Assembly: GCF_001941505.1 (NCBI RefSeq)
Contig: NZ_CP009248.1
Span: forward strand, 1,054,001-1,118,000
DNA from: Corynebacterium sphenisci DSM 44792
GTDB lineage: Bacteria; Actinomycetota; Actinomycetes; Mycobacteriales; Mycobacteriaceae
Reading direction: 5' to 3'
DNA length: 64,000 nucleotides
A model generated the notes under the pieces. That model did no database searches. It worked only from the letters and a program-made list of their open reading frames with translations, and was not told the DNA's origin. Positions 30,306-41,629 of this stretch are shown here, one piece after another; the first letter of the stretch is position 1; the number at the start of each line of letters is the position of its first letter. The translations under genes and the position numbers were made by a program.

Positions 30306-33300
30306 GTGCACCTGAAATCGCTGACCCTCAAGGGCTTCAAGTCCTTCGCGTCGGCGACGACCCTGAAATTCGAGCCCGGCATCTGCGCGGTGGTCGGGCC
30401 GAACGGGTCCGGCAAATCCAACGTGGTCGACGCCCTGGCCTGGGTGATGGGCGAGCAGGGCGCGAAGAGCCTGCGCGGCGGGAAGATGGAGGACGTCATC
30501 TTCGCCGGCACCTCCGGGCGCAAGCCCCTGGGCCGCGCCGAGGTGACCCTGACCATCGACAACGCCGACGGGGCGCTGCCGATCCAGTACTCGGAGGTCT
30601 CGGTGACCCGCCGGATGTTCCGGGACGGGGCCAGCGAATACGAGATCAACGGCGCCCGCTGCCGGCTGATGGACGTCCAGGAGCTGCTCTCCGACACCGG
30701 CATCGGCCGGGAGATGCACATCATCGTCGGCCAGGGCCGGCTCGCCCAGATCCTGGAGTCCCGCCCGGAGGACCGGCGCTCCTTCATCGAGGAGGCCGCC
30801 GGGGTGCTCAAGCACCGGCGGCGCAAGGAGAAGGCGCAGCGCAAGATCACCGCGATGCAGGCGAACCTGGACCGCCTGGAGGACCTCACCGGGGAACTGT
30901 CCCGGCAGCTCAAGCCCCTGGCCCGGCAGGCGGAGGCGGCCCGGCGGGCGCGCACCGTGCAGGCCGATCTGCGCGCCGCCCGGCTGGCCCTGGCCGCCGC
31001 GGACCTGGTGGAGCTGCGCGAGGCCCTCGGCGGCGCGGACGCGCGGCTGCGGCTGGCCGCCGAGGCCGCCGAAGACGCCGCCGCGGCCGCCGAGGACGCC
31101 GGGGCGCGCCGGGATCGGCTGGAGGAGGAGCTGGCCGCGGCCACCCCGGCCGCCGAGGCCGCCCGGGACCTGTGGTTCCGGCTCTCCGCGCTGGCCGAGC
31201 GGGTCGCCGCCACCGCCCGGATCGCCGCCGACCGGGCCGCGGCGGAACCGGAGCCGCCGTGGACCGGCCCGGACCCGGCGGAGCTGGAGGCCCGCGCCGC
31301 CGAGGCCGCGGACCGGGAGGCGGAGCTCGCCGAGGCCGAGGACGACGCCCGCGGCCGCCTGGAGCACGTCCGGGAGCTGCTGGCCGCGGCGGAGGACGCC
31401 GCCCGGGAGGCCGAGGCCGAGCACCTCGCCGCGGTGCGCGCCATCGCGGATCGCCGGGAGGGGGTGGTGCGCCTGGTCGCCGCCGAGGAGTCGCTGCGCG
31501 CCCGGCTGGCCGCCGCGGAGGCGGAGGTGGCCCGGATCGACGAGCAGATCGCCGAGGCGGAGCCGCGGCTGGCCGCCGCCCGCGCCGCCGCCGAGGAGGC
31601 CGACGCCGCCCGCGCCGCCGCCGAGGCCGCCGGCCCGGAGCTCGCCGCCGCCGACGACCGGGCCGCCGCGGAGGCGGAGGCGGCCGCCGCCCGGCACGCC
31701 CAGCTGCGCGAGGCCGAACGGGGGCTGGAGCGGGCGGTGTCCGCCGCCGCCGCCCGGATCGAGGCCCTGGAGGCCGCCGCCGCGGAGGCGCTCACCGACG
31801 GCGCCGGCTGGCTGCGGGAGCGCCACGGCCTGGCCGCGCTGCCGGATCTGATCCAGGTCCGCGGGCACTGGTCGGCGGCGGTGGCCGCCGCCCTCGGCCC
31901 GGCCGCCGAGGCCCTCGTCGCCGTCGACGACGCCGACGGGCTCATCGCCGAGCTCGCCGAGGCCGGGGCGGGCCGGGCGATGGTGCTGGAGACCGCCGCC
32001 GGGGGCACCTGGCGGCTGCAGGCCACGGTGCCCGCCGGCTGCGCCTGGGCGCTGGACGAGATCATCGCGCCCCCGGACCTGGCCGCCCCGCTGGCGGCGC
32101 TGCTGGTCGACGTGCTGCTCTGCCCCGACGCGGGCACCGCCCGGACGGCGGTGGAGGCCGACAACCGGCTGCGCGCGGTCACCCCGGACGGCCGGTTGCA
32201 CGGGCCCGGCTGGGTCGCCGGCGGGGCGGGGGGTCGCCGCGGCGCCGTGGAGCTCGGCGGGGAGATCGCCGCCGCCCGGCAGCGGCTGGAGGACGCCGAG
32301 GCGCAGCTGGCGGATCTCGCCGGCGCGCTGTCCGGGGCGGCCGCCGAGGAGGAGGACCGGCGCACCGACGCCGCCGCCGCCCGGGCCGCGCTGCGCGAGC
32401 ATGAACGGGCCCTGGCCGGGCTGGACGACGCCCGCACCCGGGCCGCGGCGCACCTCGACGGCATCGCCCACGACGCCGAGCGCGCCGGCCGGGCCCGGGC
32501 GGAGGCGGAGCGGCGGGCCGCCGATCTCGCCGGGGAGCTAGACGGGATCGTCGCCCGGCTGGCCCGGGTCGACGAGGACCCCGAGGAGGCGGAGCCCTCC
32601 ACCGAGGCCCGGGACCGGGCGGGGGCGGAACTCGCCCAGGCCCGGGCGATGGAGACCGAGGCGCGGCTGGCGCTGCGCACCGCCGAGGAGCGCGCCGCCG
32701 CGGTGCGCGGGCGGGCCGACCGGCTGCGCCGCACCGCCGCCGCGGAGCGGGCCAACCGGGCCCGGCACGAGCGGGCCCGCGCCCGCCGGGCCCGGGCCCG
32801 GGAGCTGGCCGCCGCGGTCGCCGGGCGCGCCGAGGACCTCGGCGCCCGGGTGGGGGTGGAGCTGGCCGCCGCCGCGGCCGCCCGCGACGCCGCCGAGGCC
32901 GCCCGCAAGGATCTCGCCGCCCGCGCCCAGGCGGCGCGCAACGCCGCGGACGCGGCCACCGCCGCCCTGGCCCGGGCCACCGACGAGGCGCACCGCGGCG
33001 ACGTCGCCCGCGCCGAGGCCCAGCTGCGGGTGGACCAGGCCGAGGCCGCCGCCGGGGAGCGGCTCGGCATCGGGGTCGAGGAGCTGCTCGCCGAGCACGC
33101 CCCGGAGGAGGGCTTCGACCGGGCGGAGGTCGCCGAACGGCTGGCCCGGGCGGAGCGGGACCTGCGCGCCCTGGGCCGGGTCAACCCGCTGGCCCTGGAG
33201 GAGTACGCCGCGATGGAGGAGCGGCACACCTTCCTGTCCACCCAGCTGGAGGACGTGCGCCGGGCCCGCCGGGATCTGCTGGAGGTCGTCGCCGAGGTCG

Positions 33301-33866
33301 ACGACACCATCCTGCGCCTGTTCACCGAGGCCTGGCGCGATGTCGAGGCGGAGTTCCCGAAGGTCTTCGCCACCCTCTTCCCCGGCGGGGAGGGCCGGCT
33401 GGTGCTCACCGAACCGGAGGACATGCTGGCCACCGGGATCGAGGTGGAGGCCCGCCCGCCCGGCAAACGGGTCAAGCGGCTGTCCCTGCTCTCCGGGGGC
33501 GAGAAGTCGCTCACCGCGCTGGCCATGCTGGTGGCCATCTTCCGGGCCCGGCCCAGCCCCTTCTACGTCCTCGACGAGGTCGAGGCCGCCCTCGACGACG
33601 TCAACCTGCGCCGGCTGATCGCCCTGCTGGAGGAGCTGCGGGAATCCTCCCAGCTGATCGTGATCACCCACCAGAAGCCGACCATGGACGTGGCCAACGT
33701 GCTCTACGGGGTGGCCATGCGCGGCGACGGGGTGACCCGGGTGCTCTCCCAGCGGATGTCCCCGGCGCCGCGGCCCGGCGCCGACGCCGACGCCGGGCCG
33801 GGCCCGGGGGAGGGGGACGCCGGCGGGGAGGCCGCGCCGGCCGGGCCCGGGGGCCCACGGGGCTGA
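30306..33866 (+). CDS. smc: Chromosome segregation/condensation ATPase SMC
   Basis: The product is 1186 residues, full length. Walker A is GPNGSGKS at residues 31-38, the signature LSGGEKSLTALAML near 1062, and Walker B FYVLDEVEAALDD near 1090. Two long coiled coils (about 170-480 and 660-1000) are unusually rich in Ala, Glu and Arg and flank the hinge (about 490-650: LPDLIQVRGHWSAAVAAALG). SMC with ScpA/ScpB organises and separates the origins. GTG 30306 is chosen from homology (MHLKSLTLKGFKSFA) and the promoter spacing. The last 30 residues are Gly/Ala/Pro-rich and probably disordered. Confidence 0.97.
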   Translation: MHLKSLTLKGFKSFASATTLKFEPGICAVVGPNGSGKSNVVDALAWVMGEQGAKSLRGGKMEDVIFAGTSGRKPLGRAEVTLTIDNADGALPIQYSEVSVTRRMFRDGASEYEINGARCRLMDVQELLSDTGIGREMHIIVGQGRLAQILESRPEDRRSFIEEAAGVLKHRRRKEKAQRKITAMQANLDRLEDLTGELSRQLKPLARQAEAARRARTVQADLRAARLALAAADLVELREALGGADARLRLAAEAAEDAAAAAEDAGARRDRLEEELAAATPAAEAARDLWFRLSALAERVAATARIAADRAAAEPEPPWTGPDPAELEARAAEAADREAELAEAEDDARGRLEHVRELLAAAEDAAREAEAEHLAAVRAIADRREGVVRLVAAEESLRARLAAAEAEVARIDEQIAEAEPRLAAARAAAEEADAARAAAEAAGPELAAADDRAAAEAEAAAARHAQLREAERGLERAVSAAAARIEALEAAAAEALTDGAGWLRERHGLAALPDLIQVRGHWSAAVAAALGPAAEALVAVDDADGLIAELAEAGAGRAMVLETAAGGTWRLQATVPAGCAWALDEIIAPPDLAAPLAALLVDVLLCPDAGTARTAVEADNRLRAVTPDGRLHGPGWVAGGAGGRRGAVELGGEIAAARQRLEDAEAQLADLAGALSGAAAEEEDRRTDAAAARAALREHERALAGLDDARTRAAAHLDGIAHDAERAGRARAEAERRAADLAGELDGIVARLARVDEDPEEAEPSTEARDRAGAELAQARAMETEARLALRTAEERAAAVRGRADRLRRTAAAERANRARHERARARRARARELAAAVAGRAEDLGARVGVELAAAAAARDAAEAARKDLAARAQAARNAADAATAALARATDEAHRGDVARAEAQLRVDQAEAAAGERLGIGVEELLAEHAPEEGFDRAEVAERLARAERDLRALGRVNPLALEEYAAMEERHTFLSTQLEDVRRARRDLLEVVAEVDDTILRLFTEAWRDVEAEFPKVFATLFPGGEGRLVLTEPEDMLATGIEVEARPPGKRVKRLSLLSGGEKSLTALAMLVAIFRARPSPFYVLDEVEAALDDVNLRRLIALLEELRESSQLIVITHQKPTMDVANVLYGVAMRGDGVTRVLSQRMSPAPRPGADADAGPGPGEGDAGGEAAPAGPGGPRG

Positions 33867-33870
33867 TTCC

Positions 33871-33902
33871 GCGGCCGCGACCGGGGGTGCGCCCGCGGCC
33901 GC
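33871..33902. terminator. Possible terminator after smc
   Basis: GCGGCCGCG (33871-33879) and CGCGGCCGC (33894-33902) pair over nine bases with a 14-base loop, five bases after the smc stop. Confidence 0.45.
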
Positions 33903-33929
33903 GCCCGGGCCCCCGGGGGTGGGCGAGGG

Positions 33930-33935
33930 TATCCT
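33930..33935 (+). promoter_or_regulatory. -10 element of the ABC exporter genes
   Basis: TATCCT ends seven bases before ATG 33943 and supports that start over the ATG 24 bases upstream. Confidence 0.6.
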
Positions 33936-33942
33936 CAGCCCC

Positions 33943-34848
33943 ATGTCCGTCACCGCCACCGCCGTTCGCCGGACCTTCGGCGAGGCCGTCGCCGTGGACC
34001 GCGCCGACCTGGACCTCCGGGCGGGCCGGATCACCGGGTTGATCGGCCCCAACGGCTCCGGGAAGACCACCCTGCTGCTCATGCTCGCCGGGCTGCTCGC
34101 CCCCGACTCCGGGGAGATCCGGGTGCTCGGCGCGGACCCGGTGACCGAGGGCCCCGCCGCCCGGGCCCGGATCGGATGGATGCCCGATGCGGTGGGCATG
34201 TGGGAGTCGATGCGCGCCGCGGAGATCCTGGAGGTCTTCGCCCGGATGTACGGGATGGACCGGGGGGACGCCGCCGGCCGGGCCCCGGCCCTGCTGGAGC
34301 GGGTCGGACTGGCCGAGCACGCGGCCAGCCCGGTGCGGGTGCTCTCCCGGGGGCAGAAGCAGCGGCTCTCCCTGGCCCGGGCGCTGGTCAACGACCCCGA
34401 GGTGCTGCTGCTCGACGAACCCGCCTCCGGGATGGACCCGGAGGGGCGCAAGGACCTGCGCGACATCCTGCGCGAGCTCGCCGCCGGCGGGGCCACCGTC
34501 CTGGTCAGCTCCCATGTGCTGCCCGAGCTCGACGAGATGGTCGACGACGTGGTGGTGATGCGCGCCGGGCGCACCGGGGCCGCCCCCGCCCGGGACGGCA
34601 ACTGGTGCCTGGAGTCCCCGGACGCCGCGGCGCTGGCCGCCTGGGCCGCCGCCGAGGCCGCCGAGGGCGCCGGGGTGCGGCTGCTGCCCGGCGCCGGGCC
34701 CGCCCGGGCCGGCTTCCCCGCCGCCGACGAGGCCGCCGCCACCGGGGTGCTCGGCCGGGCGGTGGCCGCCGGGGTGCCGGTGCGCTCCTTCGGCCGGGCC
34801 TCCCTGGAGGACGAGTACTTCACCGCCGGGGGAGGGGGGACCCGATGA
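33943..34848 (+). CDS. ABC transporter ATP-binding protein
   Basis: The product is 301 residues. Walker A GPNGSGKTT is at about 31, the signature VLSRGQKQRLSLARAL follows (SRGQ replaces the usual SGGQ), then Walker B VLLLDEPASGMDP and the H-loop VLVSSHVLPE. A C-terminal extension of about 90 residues, rich in Ala and Gly, follows the domain. With the membrane protein encoded four bases overlapping downstream, it forms an exporter of the ABC-2 type. The substrate is unknown. The start was chosen by the promoter spacing and by the family's N-terminus. Confidence 0.92.
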   Translation: MSVTATAVRRTFGEAVAVDRADLDLRAGRITGLIGPNGSGKTTLLLMLAGLLAPDSGEIRVLGADPVTEGPAARARIGWMPDAVGMWESMRAAEILEVFARMYGMDRGDAAGRAPALLERVGLAEHAASPVRVLSRGQKQRLSLARALVNDPEVLLLDEPASGMDPEGRKDLRDILRELAAGGATVLVSSHVLPELDEMVDDVVVMRAGRTGAAPARDGNWCLESPDAAALAAWAAAEAAEGAGVRLLPGAGPARAGFPAADEAAATGVLGRAVAAGVPVRSFGRASLEDEYFTAGGGGTR

Positions 34849-35948
34849 GCCTGCGCGGCGTGGGCCTGGTCACCCGCCTGGAGCTGACCCAGCGGGTGCG
34901 CTCCGGGCGGTGGAAGGCCTCCCTGGCGGCCTGGTTCCTGGTGCTGGTCGCGGTGACCATCGGCATGGTGAGCACCTTCGGCGTGCTCGAGGCCGGCCGG
35001 GAGGGCGTGGTGGTGCTGCACCAGCTGGTGCTGTTCTTCGTGCTCTGCGTGGGCCTCATCATCGCCCCGGCGCTCACCGCCACCTCGGTCAACGGCGACA
35101 GCCGGGACGGGGTGCTGGCCACGGTGCAGGCCACCCCGCTGTCCCCGCTGGCCCTGGCCCTGGGCAAACTACTCGCCGCCTGGGCCGCCTCCCTGGCCTT
35201 CCTCCTGGTCAGCCTGCCGGTGCTGCTGTTCACCTCGGTGTGGTCGGCGATGGCGCCCTGGTCACTGCCGCTGGCGGTGGCGGTGATCGCGGCCCTGCTG
35301 CTGGCGGTGTGCGCCGCCGGGCTGGGGATCAGCTCCCTGACCCCGCGCACCGGGGCCTCCACCATGCTGTCCTATCTGCTGGTGGCGGTGCTGGTGGTGG
35401 GGCTGCCGATGGCCTTCGGCCTCATCGCCCCGGCGCTGCGCGAGGAGGTCTCGGTGACCATGGCCCGCCCGGACTGGGAGACGCTGGAAGCCGGGTCGGA
35501 CGAGGACCTCGACGCGCTGTACGCGGACGACGGCTCCTTCCTGGACCCGGACTCGATCCCCTGCGTGGAGACCGAGTACACCGAGGAGATCTGGCACACC
35601 CGGCCGGTGGCGCCGCTGCTGGTGGCGCAGCCGCTGGTGGTGCTCGCCGACAGCCAGCCCGGCGTCGCCGGGGTGGACTACGCCCCGATGTTCCTCATCC
35701 GCGACGGGGTGGAGGACGCCTTCACCCCGGCCACCCCGCCGGAGTCGCTGAACTGCGCCCAGTGGCGGGAACGGGAGAAGCGCGGCCAGGAACCCTGGGA
35801 TTACCCGGATCCGCCGGGGACCCCCGGCTGGCGCTGGATCCCGGGCCTGCTGGTGAACCTGCTGATCGGCGGGGCCGGCTTCTACGCCACGCTGCGCCGG
35901 CTGCGGGTGCCCGCCGGCCGGCTGCCCCGCGGGGTGCGCATCGCCTGA
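34845..35948 (+). CDS. ABC-2 type transporter permease
   Basis: The product is 367 residues and overlaps the ATPase gene by four bases. An N-terminal segment (AWFLVLVAVTIGMVSTFGVL) is followed by four more (around VVLHQLVLFFVLCVGLIIAP, LAFLLVSLPVLLFTSV, LAVAVIAALLLAVCAAGLG, SYLLVAVLVVGLPMAFGLI). A large, probably external loop of about 140 residues contains two cysteines (SIPCVETEY, LNCAQWRE), and a last segment (GLLVNLLIGGAGFYATL) ends the protein. The loop is longer than in typical ABC-2 permeases. The cargo is not inferable. Confidence 0.85.
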   Translation: MSLRGVGLVTRLELTQRVRSGRWKASLAAWFLVLVAVTIGMVSTFGVLEAGREGVVVLHQLVLFFVLCVGLIIAPALTATSVNGDSRDGVLATVQATPLSPLALALGKLLAAWAASLAFLLVSLPVLLFTSVWSAMAPWSLPLAVAVIAALLLAVCAAGLGISSLTPRTGASTMLSYLLVAVLVVGLPMAFGLIAPALREEVSVTMARPDWETLEAGSDEDLDALYADDGSFLDPDSIPCVETEYTEEIWHTRPVAPLLVAQPLVVLADSQPGVAGVDYAPMFLIRDGVEDAFTPATPPESLNCAQWREREKRGQEPWDYPDPPGTPGWRWIPGLLVNLLIGGAGFYATLRRLRVPAGRLPRGVRIA

Positions 35949-35953
35949 GCCGG

Positions 35954-35984
35954 CGCACCCCGCCGCCCCGCCGGGCGGGGTGCG
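35954..35984 (+). terminator. Terminator after the ABC exporter
   Basis: CGCACCCCGCC (35954-35964) pairs perfectly with GGCGGGGTGCG (35974-35984) across a nine-base loop, five bases after the permease stop and before the ftsY promoter. Confidence 0.65.
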
Positions 35985-36009
35985 GTCTGACAGCCCGGGC
36001 CGCACCTGA

Positions 36010-36015
36010 CACACT
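36010..36015 (+). promoter_or_regulatory. -10-like element before ftsY
   Basis: CACACT ends six bases before ATG 36022. The match is partial, but the spacing fits a leaderless start. Confidence 0.35.
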
Positions 36016-36021
36016 GGGTCC

Positions 36022-37545
36022 ATGACAACACCCCAGTGGATTGCGCTAGCCCTCGTCGTCCTCGCGCTGCTGCTGCTGATCCTGTTCCTCGTGGGACGGG
36101 CCCGCCGCCGCGCGAACACCATCTCGTTGACGAAGCGGGAGGAGGCCAGGGAGCTCACCCGGGAGCAGAAGTCGGGCAACTACCAGGCCCAGAGCGGGTT
36201 CAGCTTCTCCGCCGGCCCGGCCGCGGGCGCCGCGAAATCCCCGGAGGTGCTGCCCGGCCAGGAGCTCGGCGGCTCCGCCCCGGTCGGCGGGGCCCCGGCG
36301 GCGAAGCCCGTCCCGCCGACCCCGCCGCCGGCCGCCCCCGCGGAGCCGGTGCCGGCCGAACCGGATGAGCCGGCCACGCCGCCGGCGCCACCCACGCCCC
36401 CGGCGCCGGACCCGGCCGCCGAGCCCGAGCCGGTTGCCGAGCCCACGCCGGAGCCCGAGCCGGTTGCCGAGCCCACGCCGGAGCCCGAGCCGGTTGCCGA
36501 GCCCACGCCGGAACCGCCCGCCGAACCCGAGCCGGCGGCCGAGCCGGAGGTTGCCCCGGCGCCCGCGCCGGAGCCCGAGCCGGCGCCCGAACCCGAGCCG
36601 GAGCAGCGGCTCGACGAGATCGCGCCCGCCGAGGGCCGGCTCGGCCGGCTCAAGGGCCGGCTCTCCCGCTCCCAGTCCGCCATCGGCGACTCCGTGCTCG
36701 GCATCCTCGGCGCCGGGGACCTCGACGAGGACTCCTGGGAGGAGATCGAGGACACCCTGCTGATGGCCGATCTCGGCTCGGCGACCACGATGAGCGTGGT
36801 GGACAAGCTGCGCGAGCGGATCGCCACCCGCAGGATCTCCACCGAGGCCGAGGTGCGCGCCCTGCTGCGCGAGGTGCTCATCGAGGAGTGCGGCCCGGAC
36901 ATGGACCGCTCCATCCGCGCGCTGCCCCATGCGGGCAAGCCCGCGGTGATCCTGGTCGTCGGGGTCAACGGCACCGGCAAGACCACCACCGCCGGCAAAC
37001 TCGCCCGGGTGCTCGTCGCCCAGGGGCACAGCGTGCTGCTCGGCGCGGCGGACACCTTCCGCGCCGCCGCCGTGGACCAGCTGGCCACCTGGGGCCGGCG
37101 GGTCGGGGCGGACACCATCCGCGGCGCCGAGGGCGCCGACCCGGCCTCGGTGGCCTTCGACGCGGTGGCCGCCGGGGTGGACCGCGGCGCCGACGTGGTG
37201 CTCATCGACACCGCCGGCCGGCTGCACACCGCCACCGGGCTGATGGACCAGCTCGGCAAGGTCAAGCGGGTGGTGGAGAAGAAGGCCGCCGTGGACGAGG
37301 TGCTGCTGGTGCTCGACGCCACCGTGGGCCAGAACGGGCTGATGCAGGCGCGCACCTTCCGGGACGTGGTGGACATCACCGGGGTGGCGCTGACCAAGCT
37401 GGACGGCACCGCCAAGGGCGGCATCGTCTTCCAGGTGCAGCATGAGCTGGGCGTGCCGGTGAAGCTGGTCGGCCTCGGCGAGGGCGCCGACCACCTGGCC
37501 CCCTTCGAACCGGAGAGCTTCGTCGACGCGCTGCTCGGCGAGTAG
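36022..37545 (+). CDS. ftsY: Signal recognition particle receptor FtsY
   Basis: The product is 507 residues. An N-terminal membrane anchor (residues about 5-24, [18 protein letters not shown]) is typical of actinobacterial FtsY. A Pro/Glu/Ala-rich linker to about residue 200 follows, and then the NG domain: [39 protein letters not shown] and [10 protein letters not shown]. FtsY docks the Ffh-ribosome complex (ffh is 4 kb downstream) at the membrane and its GTPase drives transfer to the translocon. The linker includes three exact 30-base tandem repeats. A clear terminator follows. Confidence 0.96.
   Translation: MTTPQWIALALVVLALLLLILFLVGRARRRANTISLTKREEARELTREQKSGNYQAQSGFSFSAGPAAGAAKSPEVLPGQELGGSAPVGGAPAAKPVPPTPPPAAPAEPVPAEPDEPATPPAPPTPPAPDPAAEPEPVAEPTPEPEPVAEPTPEPEPVAEPTPEPPAEPEPAAEPEVAPAPAPEPEPAPEPEPEQRLDEIAPAEGRLGRLKGRLSRSQSAIGDSVLGILGAGDLDEDSWEEIEDTLLMADLGSATTMSVVDKLRERIATRRISTEAEVRALLREVLIEECGPDMDRSIRALPHAGKPAVILVVGVNGTGKTTTAGKLARVLVAQGHSVLLGAADTFRAAAVDQLATWGRRVGADTIRGAEGADPASVAFDAVAAGVDRGADVVLIDTAGRLHTATGLMDQLGKVKRVVEKKAAVDEVLLVLDATVGQNGLMQARTFRDVVDITGVALTKLDGTAKGGIVFQVQHELGVPVKLVGLGEGADHLAPFEPESFVDALLGE
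36421..36510 (+). repeat. Three exact 30-bp tandem repeats in ftsY
   Basis: The units 36421-36450, 36451-36480 and 36481-36510 are identical and encode [10 protein letters not shown] each. All copies use GTT for Val, unusual against the GC-ending codons around them, pointing to recent duplication. Confidence 0.95.
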
Positions 37546-37564
37546 CCGCACCGCGCACCGCACC

Positions 37565-37594
37565 GCGCCCCGCCGGGAGCCCCCGGCGGGGCGC
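37565..37594 (+). terminator. Terminator after ftsY
   Basis: GCGCCCCGCCGGG and CCCGGCGGGGCGC form a perfect 13-bp stem with a four-base loop, 20 bases after the ftsY stop. Confidence 0.75.
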
Positions 37595-37641
37595 GGCGGC
37601 GTCGGCGGGGCGAAACCTGCCGGATACGGCGGCGGAGTGGT

Positions 37642-37658
37642 GTTTACCCGCCGGTTAC
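37642..37658 (-). promoter_or_regulatory. Possible GlnR-type half-site pair before amtB
   Basis: On the minus strand GTAAC, six bases, then GTAAAC approximates the actinobacterial GlnR box (gTnAC-n6-GnAAC), about 75 bases upstream of amtB. Corynebacterium glutamicum uses AmtR instead, and no AmtR box (ATCTATAG-type) is visible. The match may be chance. Confidence 0.3.
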
Positions 37659-37733
37659 CGCCGCCGCGGGCGGGCGGAAACACCGGGCCGGAAAGGTCAT
37701 CGGGGCACCCACCCGATCCCCAGAGGAGAACCG

Positions 37734-39441
<1,708 letters not shown>

Positions 39442-39451
39442 GCCGGCGCCG

Positions 39452-41602
39452 ATGGCCGCCGCACCCGGCGCCGACCCGCCGCGGCCGGACCCGGCGGCGC
39501 TGCTCGCCGCAATCGACCCGCCGGCCGGGTTCGCCCTGGCCGCCACCGGCTCCTACGCCCGCGGGGAGGCCACCGCGCACTCGGACCTGGACCTCACCCT
39601 GATCGTGGACCCGGCGGTGCCGGAGGCCGAGGTCGCCCGGGTCGCCGAGTCGATCTGGTACCCGCTGTGGGACCACCCGATCCCGGTGGACCATTCGGTG
39701 CGCACCCCGGCGGCGGCGCTGGCCGCCGCCGAGGCCGACCCGGCGGTGTTCCTGGCCCTGCTGGATCTGGCGCATCTGCGCGGCGCCGAGGAGCTCACCG
39801 AGGAGCTGCGGGAGCGCCTGCGCACCGCCTGGCGGCGCGGCATGCCCGGCCGCTTCGACGCGCTCATCGGCACCGCCGCCGCCCGGTGGCGCCGCTGCGG
39901 TGCGGTGACCGCGATGACCCGGCCGGATCTCAAGCACGGCCGCGGCGGGCTGCGCGACCATGATCTGCTGCGCGCCCTGGCCCTGGCCCAGATCGCCGAC
40001 ACCGGGGGCACCGAGGCCGCCCGGGGGGTGCTGCTGGACATCCGGGCCCGGCTGCACCTCGTCGCCCGGCGGGCCCATGACGTGCTCGACCCCGAGTTCG
40101 CGGAGCTCATCCACGCCGACCTGGGCTACCCCGACGGCCGCGCCCTGCAGCGCGGCCTGGCCGACGCCGCCGCGGAGATCGACGCCGCCCTGACCCGGGC
40201 CACCGGCACCGCTCGGGCGGCGCTGCCCCGGCGCACCGCGCTGCGCTGGCCGGTGCGGCGCAGCCTGGACGAGGGGGTCGTCGACCACGGCGGGCAGGTG
40301 GCGCTGGCCCGCGGCGCCGATCTCGGGGATCCGGGGCTGCCGCTGCGCGCGGCCGCCTCGATGGCGCGCACCGGGATGGCCGCCGGGGAGGCCACCTGGC
40401 GGCGGCTGGCCGACTGCCCCGCCCCGCCGCGGCCCTGGCCGGCGGCGGTGCTCGCCGATCTGCTCGCCGTGCTCGCCGCGGATCCGGGGGTGCTCCGCGA
40501 TCTCGACGCGCACGGGCTGCTGGAGCCGCTGCTGCCGGACTGGCCGGCGATCCGGGGCCTGGTGCCCCGGGAGCGCAGCCACATCCGCACCGTCGACGAG
40601 CACACCATCGCCGTGGTCGCCGGGGCCGCGGCCCGGCGCACCCGGGTGGCCCGGCCGGATCTGCTGCTGCTCGCCGCGCTGCTGCACGATCTCGGCAAGG
40701 GCCGGGATCGGCCCCATGCGGAGGTCGGCGCGAGCATCGCCGCCGGCTTCGCCGCCGCCGCGGGGCTGCCCGCGGCCGATGCGGCGACCCTGGAGGTGCT
40801 GGTGCGCGAGCACCAGCGGCTCGCCGAGCTGGCCACCCGCGCCGACCCGGCGGCCCCGGCGACGGCCGCGGCGCTGGTGGGGCGGCTCGCCGACGCCGGG
40901 GACCCGGCCCTGGCCCTGGACGTGCTGGAGGTGCTCACCGAGGCCGATTCGCTGGGCACCGGGCCCGGGGTGTGGACGCCCTCCCGGGCGGCGGGGGTGC
41001 GCCGGCTCGCCGCCGGGGCCCGGGAGCGCCTGGCCGGGGCGGTGCCGGGGCCCCCGGAGCCGCCGCCGGCGCCGGAGCCGGGTCCGGTGGCGGTGGCCGG
41101 GTGGACGGTGCGGCTGGCCGACCCGGCCGGTGCGGCGGCGCTGGCCGGGCTGCTGCGGGCGCTCGCCGCCGCCGGCTGCGCGGTCGCCGCGGCCACCGCG
41201 GTGTTCGACGAGGCCGGGGTGCGCGCCGAGGTGGTGCTGCGGCCCCGCCACGGCGGGCCGCCGCGGCCGGAGGCGCTGCGCGCCCGGTACCGCGCCGCCG
41301 GCCGCCCCGGGCCGGCGGCGGCGGCGATCCCGGGCCCGGCCCCCGCGGCGCCGGCGGATGCCCGGCTGCTGCGCCGCGGCCCCGGCGGCGGGATCGTGGA
41401 ACTGCGCGCCCCGGACCGGCCGGGGCTGCTCGCCGAGGTGGTCGCCGCGGCCGGGGCGGAGCTGGCCTGGGTGCGCGCCGGCACCGTCGCGGGCACCGCG
41501 GTGGACCTGCTCGGGGCCCGCCCGGGGCGGGCCGCGGCGGCGGAAACCGGGGTGCTCGGCGTTCTCGGCGCCGGGTATGGTGAGGGGGTTAGCGCTCGAT
41601 AG
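39452..41602 (+). CDS. glnD: PII nucleotidylyltransferase GlnD
   Basis: The product is 716 residues, of the size usual in Corynebacterium and shorter than enterobacterial GlnD. The nucleotidyltransferase motif GSYARGEATAHSDLDL is at residues about 33-48. The HD domain LLHDLGKGRDRPHAEVG at about 410 should reverse the modification, and at least one C-terminal ACT domain (VELRAPDRPGLLAEVVAAAG) senses glutamine. It modifies GlnK at Tyr51. The start lies ten bases after the glnK stop. The region 560-640 is Pro/Ala-rich and holds a weaker ACT-like part. Confidence 0.93.
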   Translation: MAAAPGADPPRPDPAALLAAIDPPAGFALAATGSYARGEATAHSDLDLTLIVDPAVPEAEVARVAESIWYPLWDHPIPVDHSVRTPAAALAAAEADPAVFLALLDLAHLRGAEELTEELRERLRTAWRRGMPGRFDALIGTAAARWRRCGAVTAMTRPDLKHGRGGLRDHDLLRALALAQIADTGGTEAARGVLLDIRARLHLVARRAHDVLDPEFAELIHADLGYPDGRALQRGLADAAAEIDAALTRATGTARAALPRRTALRWPVRRSLDEGVVDHGGQVALARGADLGDPGLPLRAAASMARTGMAAGEATWRRLADCPAPPRPWPAAVLADLLAVLAADPGVLRDLDAHGLLEPLLPDWPAIRGLVPRERSHIRTVDEHTIAVVAGAAARRTRVARPDLLLLAALLHDLGKGRDRPHAEVGASIAAGFAAAAGLPAADAATLEVLVREHQRLAELATRADPAAPATAAALVGRLADAGDPALALDVLEVLTEADSLGTGPGVWTPSRAAGVRRLAAGARERLAGAVPGPPEPPPAPEPGPVAVAGWTVRLADPAGAAALAGLLRALAAAGCAVAAATAVFDEAGVRAEVVLRPRHGGPPRPEALRARYRAAGRPGPAAAAIPGPAPAAPADARLLRRGPGGGIVELRAPDRPGLLAEVVAAAGAELAWVRAGTVAGTAVDLLGARPGRAAAAETGVLGVLGAGYGEGVSAR

Positions 41603-41629
41603 TCGAATCAATCAGGGAGTACCAGGCAC

